Below, one piece after another: positions 23,661 through 36,297 of a stretch of DNA of 64,000 bases (position 1 is its first letter; every line of letters starts with the position of its first letter). The position numbers were made by a program, and so were the translations under genes. The stretch is taken from NCBI GenBank assembly GCA_016808115.1, contig JAEQBH010002954.1, forward strand, positions 62,001 through 126,000, read 5' to 3'. The notes beneath the pieces were generated by a model that was not told the DNA's origin, did no database searches, and saw only the letters and a program-made list of their open reading frames with translations. Source of the DNA: Tetrastigma voinierianum. Taxonomy: Eukaryota > Streptophyta > Magnoliopsida > Vitales > Vitaceae.

Positions 23661-26600
23661 TGTTGAAGGATCCCGACCCGGATTAACCTCATGAACCCGA
23701 GGGGACCTCCCGGCACTCCAACGGATATAGAAACTTTTCCTTAAAACCATAAATTAAAATCCGTGGAGCGAACCCCTTTACAATTCTTCACATATCTTTT
23801 AAAAATAATGCGGAAGCGAAGTGCTAAAAAAAAATTTCTTTTTCTTTCTTTTTCCAACACTTAGATTTTTTCCAGAAAATCGGCCGAGTTTCCTCCTCGT
23901 TTTTCTGACTTTCCCCAAATTTACAAAACCCGATGAAAACATTTAAAAACACTTCAAACTTCAATTCATCAATCTTCCATAGACTCCTCGTCCACAACCT
24001 AATCAAACACAATATACATATATATACATTTATTTCTTTCAAATCATCAAAACATTTAAACCTTCTTTCAATTCCATGCATAATTTTATCAAACATGACA
24101 AAATATTCACATATACAATATGCAAATTATTTTCACGTAAGCCACATGCCTCTCGATATACCGACTCACTACAATGTAGAGGGTACTCTACCGATGCACC
24201 TGTCTCAGGTCCTGAAAATATTTGTTGAAACATATGGAAAAAGAGTGAGCTAAACGAGCTCAGTGAGTGTACATTTTCATTTATATAACATTTTCAGTAC
24301 ATATCAAAATAATACATACTTATACAATTATGCCTTAAACTTTCTTTCCATAAATACTTATACCATTAAAATCAGTTTATGCTTTAAACATTTATACCTT
24401 AAACTTTCTTTCAATAAATACTTATGCATTTAAAATCCATTTATGCTTAAGAATTTATGCCTTAAACTTTCTTTTCCATAAATACTTATGCATTTAAAAT
24501 CCATTTATGCTTTAAGAATTTATGCCTTAAACTTTCTTTCCGTAAATACTTATGCATTTAAAACTACTTATTTTTAAGCATTTATGCCTTAAACTTTCTT
24601 TCTTATTTCTTTTCTTTCATTCTTTTCGATGGAACCCAGGAATAAACACACCGAACGCTTCTGCACCGACTGCAGGACAAGCCACATTCCACCATAACCA
24701 CTACGCCGTGAGAAACTCACGCTTGCATAGGGTTCCAAATATAGTACTTTATCACGTGTAAGGATATTACTTTAGACACCTATTTCCCTCGCTAGTAACC
24801 TATAACTTTACCCTCTTAATCCTTACACGCCAAAGTACTTCGGCCTATTACTACCATAATAAATCTATAGGGGTTTAGTGGTAAATCCATCGGAGAAACA
24901 TTTCTTCAAAATACATTTATAAATACATTTAAACTTTACTTTATCATTAAAACACACATATGCATACTTTAAACATTTTTAAACTTTTACCTAACATATG
25001 CATACATATTTAATACACATATAAATATATGCATTGATGCAAGATAAACAATGCAATATAAAACATTTCCATATGCCTTAACATTTACATAAAAATTTAC
25101 ATTAAACTTTCAGTCTAACATTAAACCATCCACTAAAAAACCAATAAATACCTCTAAAAATATTTCCACTACGCTTCACCGCTCAATTCCGCTTGCTTCT
25201 CCCGGGAGTTCTGCTCCGTCCAATCATCCTTTTCACCCTTTTCCAAGAAAATCACAACTATACATTAATCATAACTTCCATTTTAATCCACCATACACAT
25301 TCATTTAAAGCCAAATGAACAAATTACCCTTAAGCACTAAAAACTCATTCATTTTGGGCCAACCTTTTTCCAACCATACCCTATAGACTTTATGACTAAA
25401 AATTATTCAAATGGTCTTCAAAATTTATGAAACTCTCCAGATCAGTTCTTGATATATCAAATACATCTCTTTAAATTTTCAATTTAAAATTCCGCTCCTA
25501 AAGCCCTCAACCATATAACACAATCTCGCACAACAAATACTCGCTTGGCAGAACAAAATCTGCACATAGCTCCACTTTTGAACCATTTTCTGGGCACTTT
25601 AAGTTTACAATTTGCATGAACTTTAGATAAATTTTCCCTAGAAGTCTATTTTACCCATAATTTTGAATAATTAATTCTGTAGATGAGTGCAACTCCACTA
25701 TGGCCAAAACACTACAACCATACCCAAAACATAGCAAAATCAGTGTTTAATGAGCTCACCTTGCAGTCCGTATTTGGGAGCCTTAGAGCTACATTTGGCT
25801 CTGGTCCCTTCATACATTTGTAGCCCTATCTCTTATGATTCTTACCAATTGGAATCAATTCATTTGGATGATTCTAACGTAATCTATAGCCAAAATACAA
25901 ACAAGGGTTTTAATAGAAATTTTACAGCATTCCTTTACTTACACATGATCTTTATGCCCTCAATTCATTTCTTTTCTAACCAATTCTATGCATTATACCT
26001 CAATTTCATAACCTCAACCAATTTCAACATATCATACACAATGCATTATCAAACCCTAACCATTACTCACTTGATTTTACAAACCCTAATCTAATCCATG
26101 GTTTTCCTAATTTATCTCAAAATCATCATCATTCAACCCTAAATGCCACTGACTTAACATCCATACAAGAAAATCAAATCATTAGGTATGAAAACATAAA
26201 AATCCAACTTTCCCACCATTAAAAACTTACTTGTTTTTGGTTTTCCTTGGCTCCTCTCTCTTGATTCCACTTGTAGATCACTTGAAGAGCTTTGGAATGA
26301 GGAGAAAATCACATCTCATACTTGGCCCTTCACTTTTCTTTCTTGCTTCCCTTTCTCCTTCTTCTCTTTCTTCCCTCTCCTTTCTCTCCTACGGCTCTCC
26401 TCCTTTTGAGACAACTTAACCTCTTAAATTATATTTTGACTAACTCTTCCAAAATTGCCCTTTCATACTTGCAAAAATTACCTTTGAACCAAATAAGCTC
26501 ATTGGTCCATTCTAATGAATCACAAATCCATTAACCTATTATTTTATTCATAACTTAGTCATTAAGAAAAGTTTTAATTGGCTCTCATAATGTAACATCT

Positions 26601-27232
26601 CCCTTATAGCAAATTTTATCTCGCTTTCACCTTATACGCTTTTATATCGATTATATGTCAAAAATATTCTATGGTCGTCTATATTTAAATTTGAACATAA
26701 AATATTTTAACTAAATCCTTCACATTGAATTTCAGGCTCTGAAATCACCGAAATCAGATTTAAAATCATTAAAATCGGTAATCCGGACAATAGCGTATTA
26801 TTACCCGACCACGCTCGATCACCCGAAACTATCCAAACCGGACTCGCTTTCACTTTATTTCAGTTTCGTTAGTCTTTATGATTTATTCCGGCATCTTTCG
26901 TATTTTCTACTACCAAAATTTCAGCCGTTGTGCCCAAATTTTCGGGTCCGGAAAATCACTATTCACTTAAATCTCCTATTCTCTTGTAAATATCGGGCTT
27001 AAAGTCATAGGAACCGAAATTTCTACCAATTCCTTTGCAACCCCTCCATTCGGATATAATAAGAAAAATCATTATTCCTTAGGGCATTCTGTTACAATTT
27101 TCGAAAATTCCACTTCATGTCCAAATGACGTCCGGAGCATTCTAAATTCTAATCTACCCTCGTTTCTATCATTGGACCTCTAATCATTTCAAAAACTATT
27201 ATTATAACATTCAATAAGGTTGGGGTTTTACA
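23661..27232 (-). repeat. Element C 3' LTR
   Basis: About 3.57 kb, nearly collinear with 30687-34269 with many small indels. The outer ends are TG (23661) and CA (27232) on the plus strand. It contains the 63-base tandem array at 24331-24605. Several blocks also match the element A LTRs in reverse complement, for example 23690-23760 against 37405-37480. Confidence 0.9.
24331..24605. repeat. 63-base tandem repeat in the element C 3' LTR
   Basis: Units beginning TGCCTTAAACTTTCTTTCC start at about 24331, 24394, 24458, 24523 and 24585. Each continues with 'ataaatacttatgcatt' and 'taaaatccatttatgctt'. The array has four full units and one partial unit. Confidence 0.9.
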
Positions 27233-27262
27233 ATCACCCCTCCTTATAAAAATTTCGTCCTC
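27233..27262 (-). other. Element C polypurine tract and GAGGACGAA box
   Basis: In reverse complement this reads TTCGAGGACGAAATTTTTAT followed by AAGGAGGGGTGAT, directly before the LTR start TGTAAAACCCC. This arrangement is typical of plant chromoviruses, where the purine tract primes plus-strand DNA synthesis. Confidence 0.85.
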
Positions 27263-29679
27263 GAAATTTAAATTCTCATGTTGCTTCCTCTCTACCGTGA
27301 TTCATCCACAACACCTTTACTAAAGGAATCACTTTGTTTCAAAGAACCTAATCATTTCTGGACACACTTGAACCGGTCTTTCTTCATACGTCAAATCTTC
27401 TTCAATTCAACCAAGTTGATCCTTAACACATGTGAAGAATCGCCATATACTTTCAAGCAGAAATGTAAAATATGTCATGTATTCTGGACAATTCAGATGG
27501 CAACCTCAACCAAGACGCTACCTCTCCAATTATTTTCATAATTTCATAAAGTCCCATATAGAGAGGACTTAACTTCCCTTTCTTTCCGAATATAAACACC
27601 CTTTCCTGTATGATATCCTCAAATACCCGATCCCCACCTAAATTCTAAATTCTCTCGGGTTATTAACATAACTTTTCTGTCAATCTTGAGCTATCTTTAA
27701 TCTATCACTGATAACTTTAACATTATCTGTTGTAGCCTGAACAATTTATGAACCTAAAAATTTTCTCTCCCCTTCCTCATCCCAACATAATGGAGTCCTA
27801 CACTTCCTTCCATATAAGGCCTTATAAGGCGCCATTTCAATGCTTGCATGATAATCCACATTGTAGGAAAACTCCATTAATGTAAATGTCTTTCCTAACT
27901 TCCTTTAAACTCTAACACAAGCCTTGAGCATAACTTCCAATGTTCGTATGGCCTCCTTCGCATTGGTCATCCGTGAAGTCGCACAATCTCTTTTATATAC
28001 AACTCACCAACTTCTCAACTAAGTCACTATTTTTCCATAGGTAGGAAATTGACCGGATTGGCCAATCTATCCACAATCACCTATATCACGTCATAACCAC
28101 TCGCAAAGTGGAAATAAAAATCCATCATGATTTCTCCCCATTTCCAATCGAGGGATCGGAAGAGACTATAAGAACCCCCGCAAATCTTTGATGCTCAACC
28201 TTAACTTTTTGACAAATGAGACATTTAGAAATAAATTCCGCAACATCTTTCTTTATACTCCTCCACCTTTAGTATTCCCCTTAGGGTATGATACATTTTA
28301 GTGTTTCCTTGGTGCATCGCCTATGCAGAAGAGTGAGCCTCTCCCATAATTTATTTCTTTAATCTCTTCCCACATCTAGTACACATAACCTGTGACCTAT
28401 CATCACTATACCATATGCCCGTACTCAAAATCCTTTAACCGCCTGCACTCGCCTTCCCTTTTCAATTTAATCAAGGATCGTATCTTGAGTCTATAGCTCC
28501 TTACCTTGTCTATTAGTACAGACTAATATTCATTAATTCCTAGTCTCGCACCTAAAGACCTCAATTCCATAAATCTAGTGGAGGCACATCAAATTTAGGT
28601 GAGATATGGAACCCGTAGGCTTCCCTACTAAGAGCATCACACTACATTAACATTTCCCCCGATGGTACTCAATGCACTCATAATCCTTAATGAGTTCAAC
28701 CCATCTCCGTCTCATATTTAACTTTTTCTATGTGAATAAATATTACATGTTCTTGTGATTTGTAAAAATTTTACATGCAACTCCATCGAGAATGCCCATA
28801 TAGCAAAGACTACAACAACCAACTCTAAGTTATGTCTTAGATAATTCGCCATGCTTTTTTTAATTGCCTTAAATCATATGCTATCACATTTTCATGTTGC
28901 ATTAACACACCCCTAAGCTCTCGCTCTAGAAGCATCACAATATAATCAGATATCCTTCTTGCCCCGACTAATTGTAAGAACTAGGGCTAAGGTCAAATTC
29001 TTTTTGGCCATCGAATCTTTTCGACATGTCTCTTTACCATACAAACTTTCATCTTTTCCTTGTCAATTTAGTCAAAGGGATCCGCTAACTTTGAAATCCC
29101 TAACAACCTTCCGATAATACCCGCTTTAACCTAGAAAACTTTTGTATCTCTCGTCACATTCCTCGTAGGTGGTTTTCGGGGCCACAATTTTTCTCAATTC
29201 GAGGATCAACAAACCCCTTCACTGAAATCACATGCCTTAAAGGCAACATCGTCTAAATCCGTGAACTAGAATTTACTGTTTGGCATACTAAGTAAATAGA
29301 ATTTACTTAGATGCTTCTCATGATCTTCATTATCGCTTAAATAGATTAAAATGTCATCACGAATACTATAACAACCGATCTAAATAAGGCCGAAAGATCC
29401 TATTCATAAGATCCATAAAAGCTACTGGATATAAGTTAGTCCAACTAGCATGACTAAGAACTCATAATGCCTATAAATACCAGAGCTTTGAAAGTTGTCA
29501 TAGGAACATCCTCCTCGACCTAATCTTTAATTGATGGGTAACCGAGCTTAGATCCATTTTCAAAAATACCTCGGCTTCCCGTAATTGATCAAAAAGATCA
29601 TCAATCCAGGTAAATGGGTGTTGATTTTATTTTCACTTTATTCAACTCAGAATCAATATACAATCTTAAACTTTCATCA

Positions 29680-29699
29680 TTTTTTTTTTTTTTTTTTTT
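29680..29699. repeat. T-run inside element C
   Basis: A run of about 20 T in the RT region of element C, with no counterpart in related elements. It breaks the reading frame. Confidence 0.8.
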
Positions 29700-30672
29700 A
29701 TATATACCTAGAAGATCCTCTTGGAAATACATCCGGAAATTATTTGACTATCGAATATCTTCCCCTTCTCGACTACCATTATCCCTCACCTCAATAAAGA
29801 TAAGCTAGGTACCTTTTAATATAACTTTCAAAGTATTTTACTAGCCCACATAACCGTCATATTACTGGGTAGGTAGTATTCTTCCGTAACCCACATAAAA
29901 CAACCTCTGCCTTCCTTGGCTTATAGAACCTAACCTCTTTCCTATAACAACTTTCAGAAAGATGATGTCTAGATAGTAACCATGCCTAATATAACATCAA
30001 AGTCACGGATATTCAATATCAAGTCTGCCAAAAACTCCTAGCCTCCAACAATCACTCTGTTGTAACAATCAACTTTTCCATACTTTTCCTAGGGTGGCAA
30101 AATCCTACCTGTTACACATTCATCATTATGTCTTCAATTTCTTCCATTTTCTTTCAACAATTACTATTAACAATTCACTTAATGTCATTGATTCACTTAA
30201 ACTAAATTAAACCCATGCATTTTCAATTAACCATCTCATTACCCTCTAGCTACCGACTATGCCTTTTCGTGATCTCCTATAACGTCATAATTTCTTGCCT
30301 CACTTTACCTCTCAATGGACACCGCCGGGCTCACGGGCCGATTAAATGTTGTGGCTAACATCCGAGCCATCTCGTCTAAAGGTATCCGCCCTCTTACAAC
30401 TAGAGGCTGGGTGGCGCCCTAGCGGTAATCGCGGGTGGAGGAACACACGCTGCATTCATAAACATGTTCCCCGTGGTGGTACTCATCGCCGGTGAGCTCT
30501 CCTAGCGGTGGTCTGCTCGACGACGCATTTTTCTGTGAATTAAAATTAATATGTCATGTAATGCATATATGATTTAAATCCATAAATTTTTTTTTTTTTT
30601 GAAATCTAAAAGAAAACATTAAAACAATCATATAAAATAAAATTTTCAAATCTTTATAACATTTTCAAAACT

Positions 30673-30686
30673 TCGCTCCGATACCA
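30673..30686 (-). other. Element C primer-binding site
   Basis: The plus strand TCGCTCCGATACCA is the reverse complement of TGGTATCGGAGCGA, one base away from the initiator-tRNA(Met) site TGGTATCAGAGC. It directly abuts the LTR end at 30687. Confidence 0.85.
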
Positions 30687-33600
30687 TGTTGAAGGATCCC
30701 GACCTGATTAACCTCATGGAACCCGAGGGGACCTCCCTAAGATTCAACTGATATAGAAACTTTTCCTTAAAACCATAAATTAAAATCCGTGGAGCGAACC
30801 CCCTTTACAATTTTTCACATATCTTTAAAAATAATGCGGAAGCCGGCGTTAAAAAAAATTTCTTTTTCTTTTCTTTTTCCAACACTTAGGATTTTTTCCA
30901 GAAAATCGCCGAGTTTCTCCGCTTTTCTGACTTTCCCAAATTTACAAAACCTGATGAAATATTTAAAAACACTTCTAAACTTTAATTCATCAATCATATT
31001 AGGACTCCTCATTCACAACCCAATCAAACACAATATACATATATATACATTTATTTCTTTCAAATCATCAAAACATTTAACCTTCTTCAATTCCATGCAT
31101 AATTTTATCAAAACATGACAAAATATTCACATATACAATATGCAAATTATTTTCAATGTACCACATGCGTCACTCCTCATAGCTCGACTCCACTTATGTC
31201 AGAGGGTAATTTACCTGATGTAACTGCCCCGTGTCCCGAAAAATATTTGTTGAAACATATGGAAAAAGAGTGAAGCAATCAAGCCTTGAGTGTACATTTT
31301 CATTTATATAACATTTTCGCATATCAAAAATAATACATACTTATACAATTATGCCTTAAACTTCTTTCCATAAATACTTCTATACCATTAAAATCGCTTA
31401 TGCTTTTAAACATTTATACCTTAAACTTTCTTTCAATAAATACTTATGCATTTAAAATCCATTTATGCTTTAAGAATTTATGCCTTAAACTTTCCATAAA
31501 TACTTATGCATTTAAAATCCATTTATGCTTTAAGAATTTATGCCTTTAAACTTTCTTTCCGTAAATACTTATGCATTTAAAACTATCGGTGCTTTTTTAA
31601 GCATTTATGCCTTAAACTTTCTTTTCTTATTTCTTTCTTTCATTCTTTCATGGAACCTAGAATAAATACACCGAATCAGCTTTCCTAAATCGACACGAGG
31701 GATAAATACATTCCAAGCCATAACCACTACTGGCCATGGAGAAACTCACGCTTGTATAGGGTTCCAGCCATAGTACTTTATCACGGTAAGGATATGCTAC
31801 TCTAGACACCTATTTCCCTCCTCGCTTAGGGGTAACCTATAACTTTACCCTCTTAATCCTTACATCGCTTAAAGTACTTCGGCCGATATCACTATAATAC
31901 TATAGGGGTTTAGGGTAACCATCAGTAAAACATTTCTTCAAAATACATTTATAAATGTTACTTAAATCCTTTACTTTATCATTAAAACACATATGCATAC
32001 TTTAAACATTTTTAACCATAATACCTAACATATGCATACATATTTAATACACATATAAATATATGCATTGATGCAAGATAAAACAATGCAAATATAAAAC
32101 ATTTCCATATGCCTTAACATTTACATGTACTTACATTAAACTTTCAGTTTAACATTAAAACCATTCACTTTTAAAACTAAATTCTCAAAATATCATTTTC
32201 ACTCACGCCCACCGCTCAATTCCGCTTTGCTTCCTGCTGAGTTCCGTTTCTGGCCCGATCATCCTTTCACCCTTTCCAAAGAAAATCACAACTATACATT
32301 AATCATAACTTCCATTTTAATCCACCATACACATTCATTTAAATAAATGAACAAATTACCCTTAAGCACTAAAAACTCATTCATTTTGGCCAACCTTTTT
32401 CCAACCATACCCTATAGACTTTATGACTCAAAAATTATTCAAATGTATTCAAAATTTATGAAACTCTCCAGATCAGTTCTTGATATCAAATAACATCTCT
32501 TTAAATTTTCAATTTAAAATTCCGTCTCTAAAGCCCTCAACCATATAACACAATCTGCAACAACAAATACTCAGTTTGGCAGAACAAAAATCTGCAATAT
32601 AGCTCCACTTTGAACCATTTTCTGGGCACTTTAAGTTTACAATTTGCATGAACTTCCTTTAGATAAATTTTTCCTAGAAGTCTATTTTACCCATAATTTT
32701 GAATCACTCAATTGATGAGTGCAACCCACTTATGGCCAAAAAACACTACAACCATACCCAAACATAGCAAAATCAGTGAGTTACCGAGTCTACCTTGCAG
32801 TCCGGTATTTGGGAGCCTTAGAGCTACATTTGGCTCTGGTCCCTTCTATACATTTAGCCCTATCTCTTATGATTCTTTACCAATTGAATCAATTCATTTG
32901 GATGATTCTAACGTAATCTATAGCCAAAATACAAACAAGGGTTTTGCAGAAATTTTACAGCATTCCCTTTACTTACAACATGATCTTTATGCCCTCAATT
33001 CATTTCTTTTCTAACCAATTCCCATGCATTATACCTCAATTTCATAAATCCCTAACCACTTTCAACATATCATACACAATGCATTATCAAACCCTAACCA
33101 TTACTCACTTGATTTGTCAAAACCCTAATCTAATCCATGGCTTTCTCAATTTATCTCACATCATCATTCAACCCTAAAATGCCACTAATTTAACATCCAT
33201 ACAAGAAAATCAAATCATTAGGTATGAAAACATAAAATCCAACTTTCCCACCATTAAAAACTTACTTATTTTTGGTTTTCCTTGGCTCCTCTCTCTGATT
33301 CCACTTGTAGATCACTTGAAGAGCTTGAATGAGGAGAAAAATCACATCTCATACTTGGCCTCTTCACTTTTCTTCTTGCTCTCCCCTTTCTCTCCTTTCT
33401 TTCTCTCTTTCTTCCCTCTCCTTTCTCTCCTATCGGTTCTCCTTTTGAGACAACTTAACCTCTTAAATTATATTTTGACTAACTCTTCCAAATTGCCCTT
33501 TCATACTTGCAAAAATTACCTTTGAACCAAATAAGCTCATTGGTCCATTCTAATGAATCACAAATCCATTAACCTATTATTTTATTCATAACTTAGTCAT

Positions 33601-34269
33601 TAAGAAAAGTTTTAATTGGCTCTCATAATAAAATATCTCCCTTATAGCAGCTTTTATCTCAGTTTCACCTTATATTGCTTTTATATCGATTATATGTCAA
33701 AAATATTCTATGGTTGTCTATATTTAAATTTGAACATAAAATATTTTAACTAAATCCTTCACATTGAATTCTCAAAGTTCAAATCACCGAAATCAGATGA
33801 ATCATTAAAATCGGTAATCCTGACAATACGTATTATTACCCGAATTACGTCGGATCACCTCGAAATCCATTCAAACGGACTCGCTTCACTTTATTTCCGC
33901 CGTTAGTCTTTATGATTTATTCTGCATCTTTTCGTATTGCTCACCTCCGAAAAATTCTCAAATACAGCTCCAAATTTTCTGGGTCCTGGAATCACTATCT
34001 CACTTAAATCTCCTATTCTCTTTGTAAATATCGGGCTTAAAGTCATAGGAACTCGAAATTTCTTACCAATTCCTTTGCAAACCCTCCATTCTGGATATAA
34101 TAAGAAAAATCATTATTCTTGTGGCATTCGGGTTACAATTTTCGAAAATTCCACTTCATGTCCAAATGACGTCCGATATCTCTAAATTCTAATCTACCCT
34201 CGTTTATCACTGGACCTCTAATCATTTCAAAACTATTATTATAACATTCAATAAGGTTGGGGTTTTACA
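30687..34269 (-). repeat. Element C 5' LTR
   Basis: Same orientation and nearly the same length as 23661-27232. It ends GGGGTTTTACA at 34269. It shares the tandem array (31351-31625) and many identical blocks of 50-100 bases. The differences are short indels concentrated at CG sites. Confidence 0.9.
31351..31625. repeat. 63-base tandem repeat in the element C 5' LTR
   Basis: Same array as at 24331-24605, with units beginning TGCCTTAAAC or TACCTTAAAC. One unit is shortened by about 8 bases, lacking 'tttctttc', near 31490. Confidence 0.85.
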
Positions 34270-34442
34270 ATCAAGAGTTGGCTTGGTACCCGTAGATGCT
34301 TCCCATCGGGACTAAAGACCCTAGGTCCCGGGGTTCGAATCTGGGAGGCGAAAGGAACCCGTGGAAATGAGGATATCCTATGAGTGAGCTTCCACCCGAA
34401 AGTGGTACCCATGAGGCGGTCACGAAGGGGCGGGGTCTCAAC
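34270..34442 (+). mobile_element. tRNA-derived SINE-like repeat S2 (truncated)
   Basis: It directly follows the right LTR of element C. It has an A-box-like TTGGCTTGGTACC at about 34278, a B box GGTTCGAATCT at 34332-34342 and the same body as S1 ('gaggatatcctatgagtgag', 'cttccaccc', 'cacgaagggg'), ending GGGGTCTCAAC. It lacks the inverted left half seen in S1 and S3. Confidence 0.65.
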
Positions 34443-34479
34443 AAAGGCTTATCAGGTCCACACTCGTAGCCAAAGACTG

Positions 34480-34812
34480 GAACACCTCAGAACACTGGTG
34501 CTCTTCAGTGGGTGTCTCACTCACGCATGCTCTTCCTGGGGCCAATCAGACCTGGGGGCTTAATGTTGGGAGCATCTTCTACACCAACCGAGCCACTTCA
34601 GCCTCGCCTGGTGTAGAGATGCTCCCATTGGACCCAAGCCCCGGTCCCGGGTTCGAGCTCCCACGAGGCTAAAGAAAATGCCTGGGTGAGCAAGATGATA
34701 TTCTGGAGCGGGACCCACCTGAAGGGCACCTGGGTTACGAAGGGTGGACCCTATAGCGGGCCAATTCAAGGCAATTTCGTGGTCACGAAGGGTGCGGACC
34801 CACAGCGAGTAA
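34480..34812 (+). mobile_element. tRNA-derived SINE-like repeat S3 with palindromic centre
   Basis: The left part shares 'caatcagacctgg' with S1. Then comes a hairpin (34568-34626) whose two arms are opposite-strand copies of one A-box region, then a B box GGTTCGAGCTC at 34650-34660 and a body with 'gggacccacctgaagggcacc' and 'cacgaagggtg'. The right edge lies where the element A LTR resumes. Confidence 0.6.
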
Positions 34813-36265
34813 GCAACAAAAAGTATGTTTGTTTTTTTGGAATCAAGGGTCTTTTGGATGTTTTGGGTTATTGGTGTGATTGCTTGGGTTTTTCTAGGGA
34901 GATTGGTTTGTTCTAAACCTAGGGTTTTGTTTGAGAGATCACACAAACCCTTGATTTTTTGAAGTTTTGTGGATAAAACCCCAATTGGTGTAAACTAAAC
35001 ATGGAATCATCATATTTATATGGGTTTTAGAAGAATTGGTGGACCTTTGAAATCTAATAGCATTTTTACCTGTGTTTTCACAGATGTGGAGTTCCAAACC
35101 ACCAATACAAGTGTTATGGAGTGGTTTTGATTGAATTTCATGTTGATTATTGAGGTATTACGCTTTTGAGGATTGGTTGTAAAAAACAAAGGAGAATGTC
35201 AAGTTTTTAAAATAATCGATATCAAAATTTCAGAAACCCCTCGTTTTACATAGACAAGCTAATCATCAAATGAATTGATTAAAAATTGTTAAAGAACCAT
35301 AAGAGATAGGGATACAAATGTATATAAGGTACCAAGAGCAAATTGTAGCTCTAAGGCCCCAAATACGGATCGAGCAAGAGCTCGCAGCTCACCGATTTTG
35401 CTCATGGCATGGTTAGAAGAGCCACATAAGTGGAGTTTCACCTCCAAATTGAGTGATTCAAAATTTGCAAATCTATCTGGGAATAAGTTATCTGAAGGAA
35501 GTACAAGCAAAGTTTAACCCCAGAGTGCCCATAAAAATTTCCAAGTGGAGCTATGTGCAGATTCTGTTCTTCCAATTTGAGTAATCTAGATAAAAAATAC
35601 AATAACTTGAGTTTTGGTGATCCAAATTGGGTGATTCCAATTGGAGAAGAAACATTAGAACCGTAGCTTCAAATGAGTGAAGAAAAAATTTCCAATTTAT
35701 GGAGTTAAGACCCCAGAAATCAAGGATAACAAAGAGGGTGATTCAAAGGATTCTAACCAAATTGGCATCAAAAACATGTTGTAACTTGTGTTATGTGGTT
35801 GAGGGTCCTAGAGAAGGAATATTAAATTGAAAATTTAAATAGATGTCATTGGATATATAAAGGACTGGTCTGGAGAGTTTCATAAATTTTGAAGACCGTT
35901 TGAATAATTTTTTGGGTAATAAAGTTCATAGAGTATTGTTGGAAAAAAGGTTACTAAATGAGTGGTTTTTTTTTTGTTAGTGGCGATATGCATTTGTAAG
36001 GAGGCTGAAATTGGTTAGAGATTAAAGTGAATGTGGGGTTATGGTTAATGTAGTTGTGTTTTTTCTCAAAAGGTGAAAAGGACTATCTGACTGAAATGAG
36101 AATTTGACGGAAGCAAAGCTTATTGAGCGGTAAACTGTGAGTGTAAAATGATATTTTGACAATTGAGTTTTAAAAGTGAATGGTTTTTAATAAGTAGTTT
36201 CGAAAAGTTTAATGGAAATGTTTATATAAATGTTAAGGCATATGGAAATGTTTTATCTTGCATCA

Positions 36266-36297
<32 letters not shown>

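Larger units (their letters stand above)
27233..30672 (-). pseudogene. Element C internal region: degenerate gag-pol
   Basis: The minus strand holds remains of a gypsy polyprotein with no usable frame. Gag starts near 30540 with the same R-R-R-G/A-rich start as element A at 37683. RT remains lie at about 29270-29600, with an IDDLFDQLRE block, KMDLSS, and a VIVFV block where one base is missing from the catalytic FVDD box. An integrase zinc-finger/core junction lies at about 28000-28240 (CLICQKVKVEHQ, VIVDRL). A GAGGACGAAATTTTTATAAGGAGGGG-like tail adjoins the 3' LTR. Between about 27250 and 27900 the integrase tail is only faintly recognisable. Confidence 0.75.
23661..34269 (-). mobile_element. 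Element C: gypsy retrotransposon, minus strand, inside the element A LTR region
   Basis: It has two 3.57 kb LTRs (23661-27232 and 30687-34269) with TGTTGAAGGATCC at the left and GGGGTTTTACA at the right. A minus-strand primer-binding site sits at 30673-30686, and a purine tract sits next to the 3' LTR at 27233-27244. The internal region of about 3.45 kb is shorter than in element A, so it has lost roughly 1.4 kb. The last 2.3 kb of its LTR resembles that of element A, but the first part differs. The LTRs lack a matching flanking duplication (GCGCA against ATCAA). Confidence 0.85.

Noticed and set aside
34270..34345. Possible intact tRNA gene because of A-box and B-box matches
   Set aside because: No acceptor stem or anticodon arm can be drawn, and the same sequence continues into a repeated non-tRNA body in S1 and S3.
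34560..34946. 128-codon minus-strand frame
   Set aside because: It overlaps the SINE-like repeat S3 and the element A LTR; no protein similarity is apparent.
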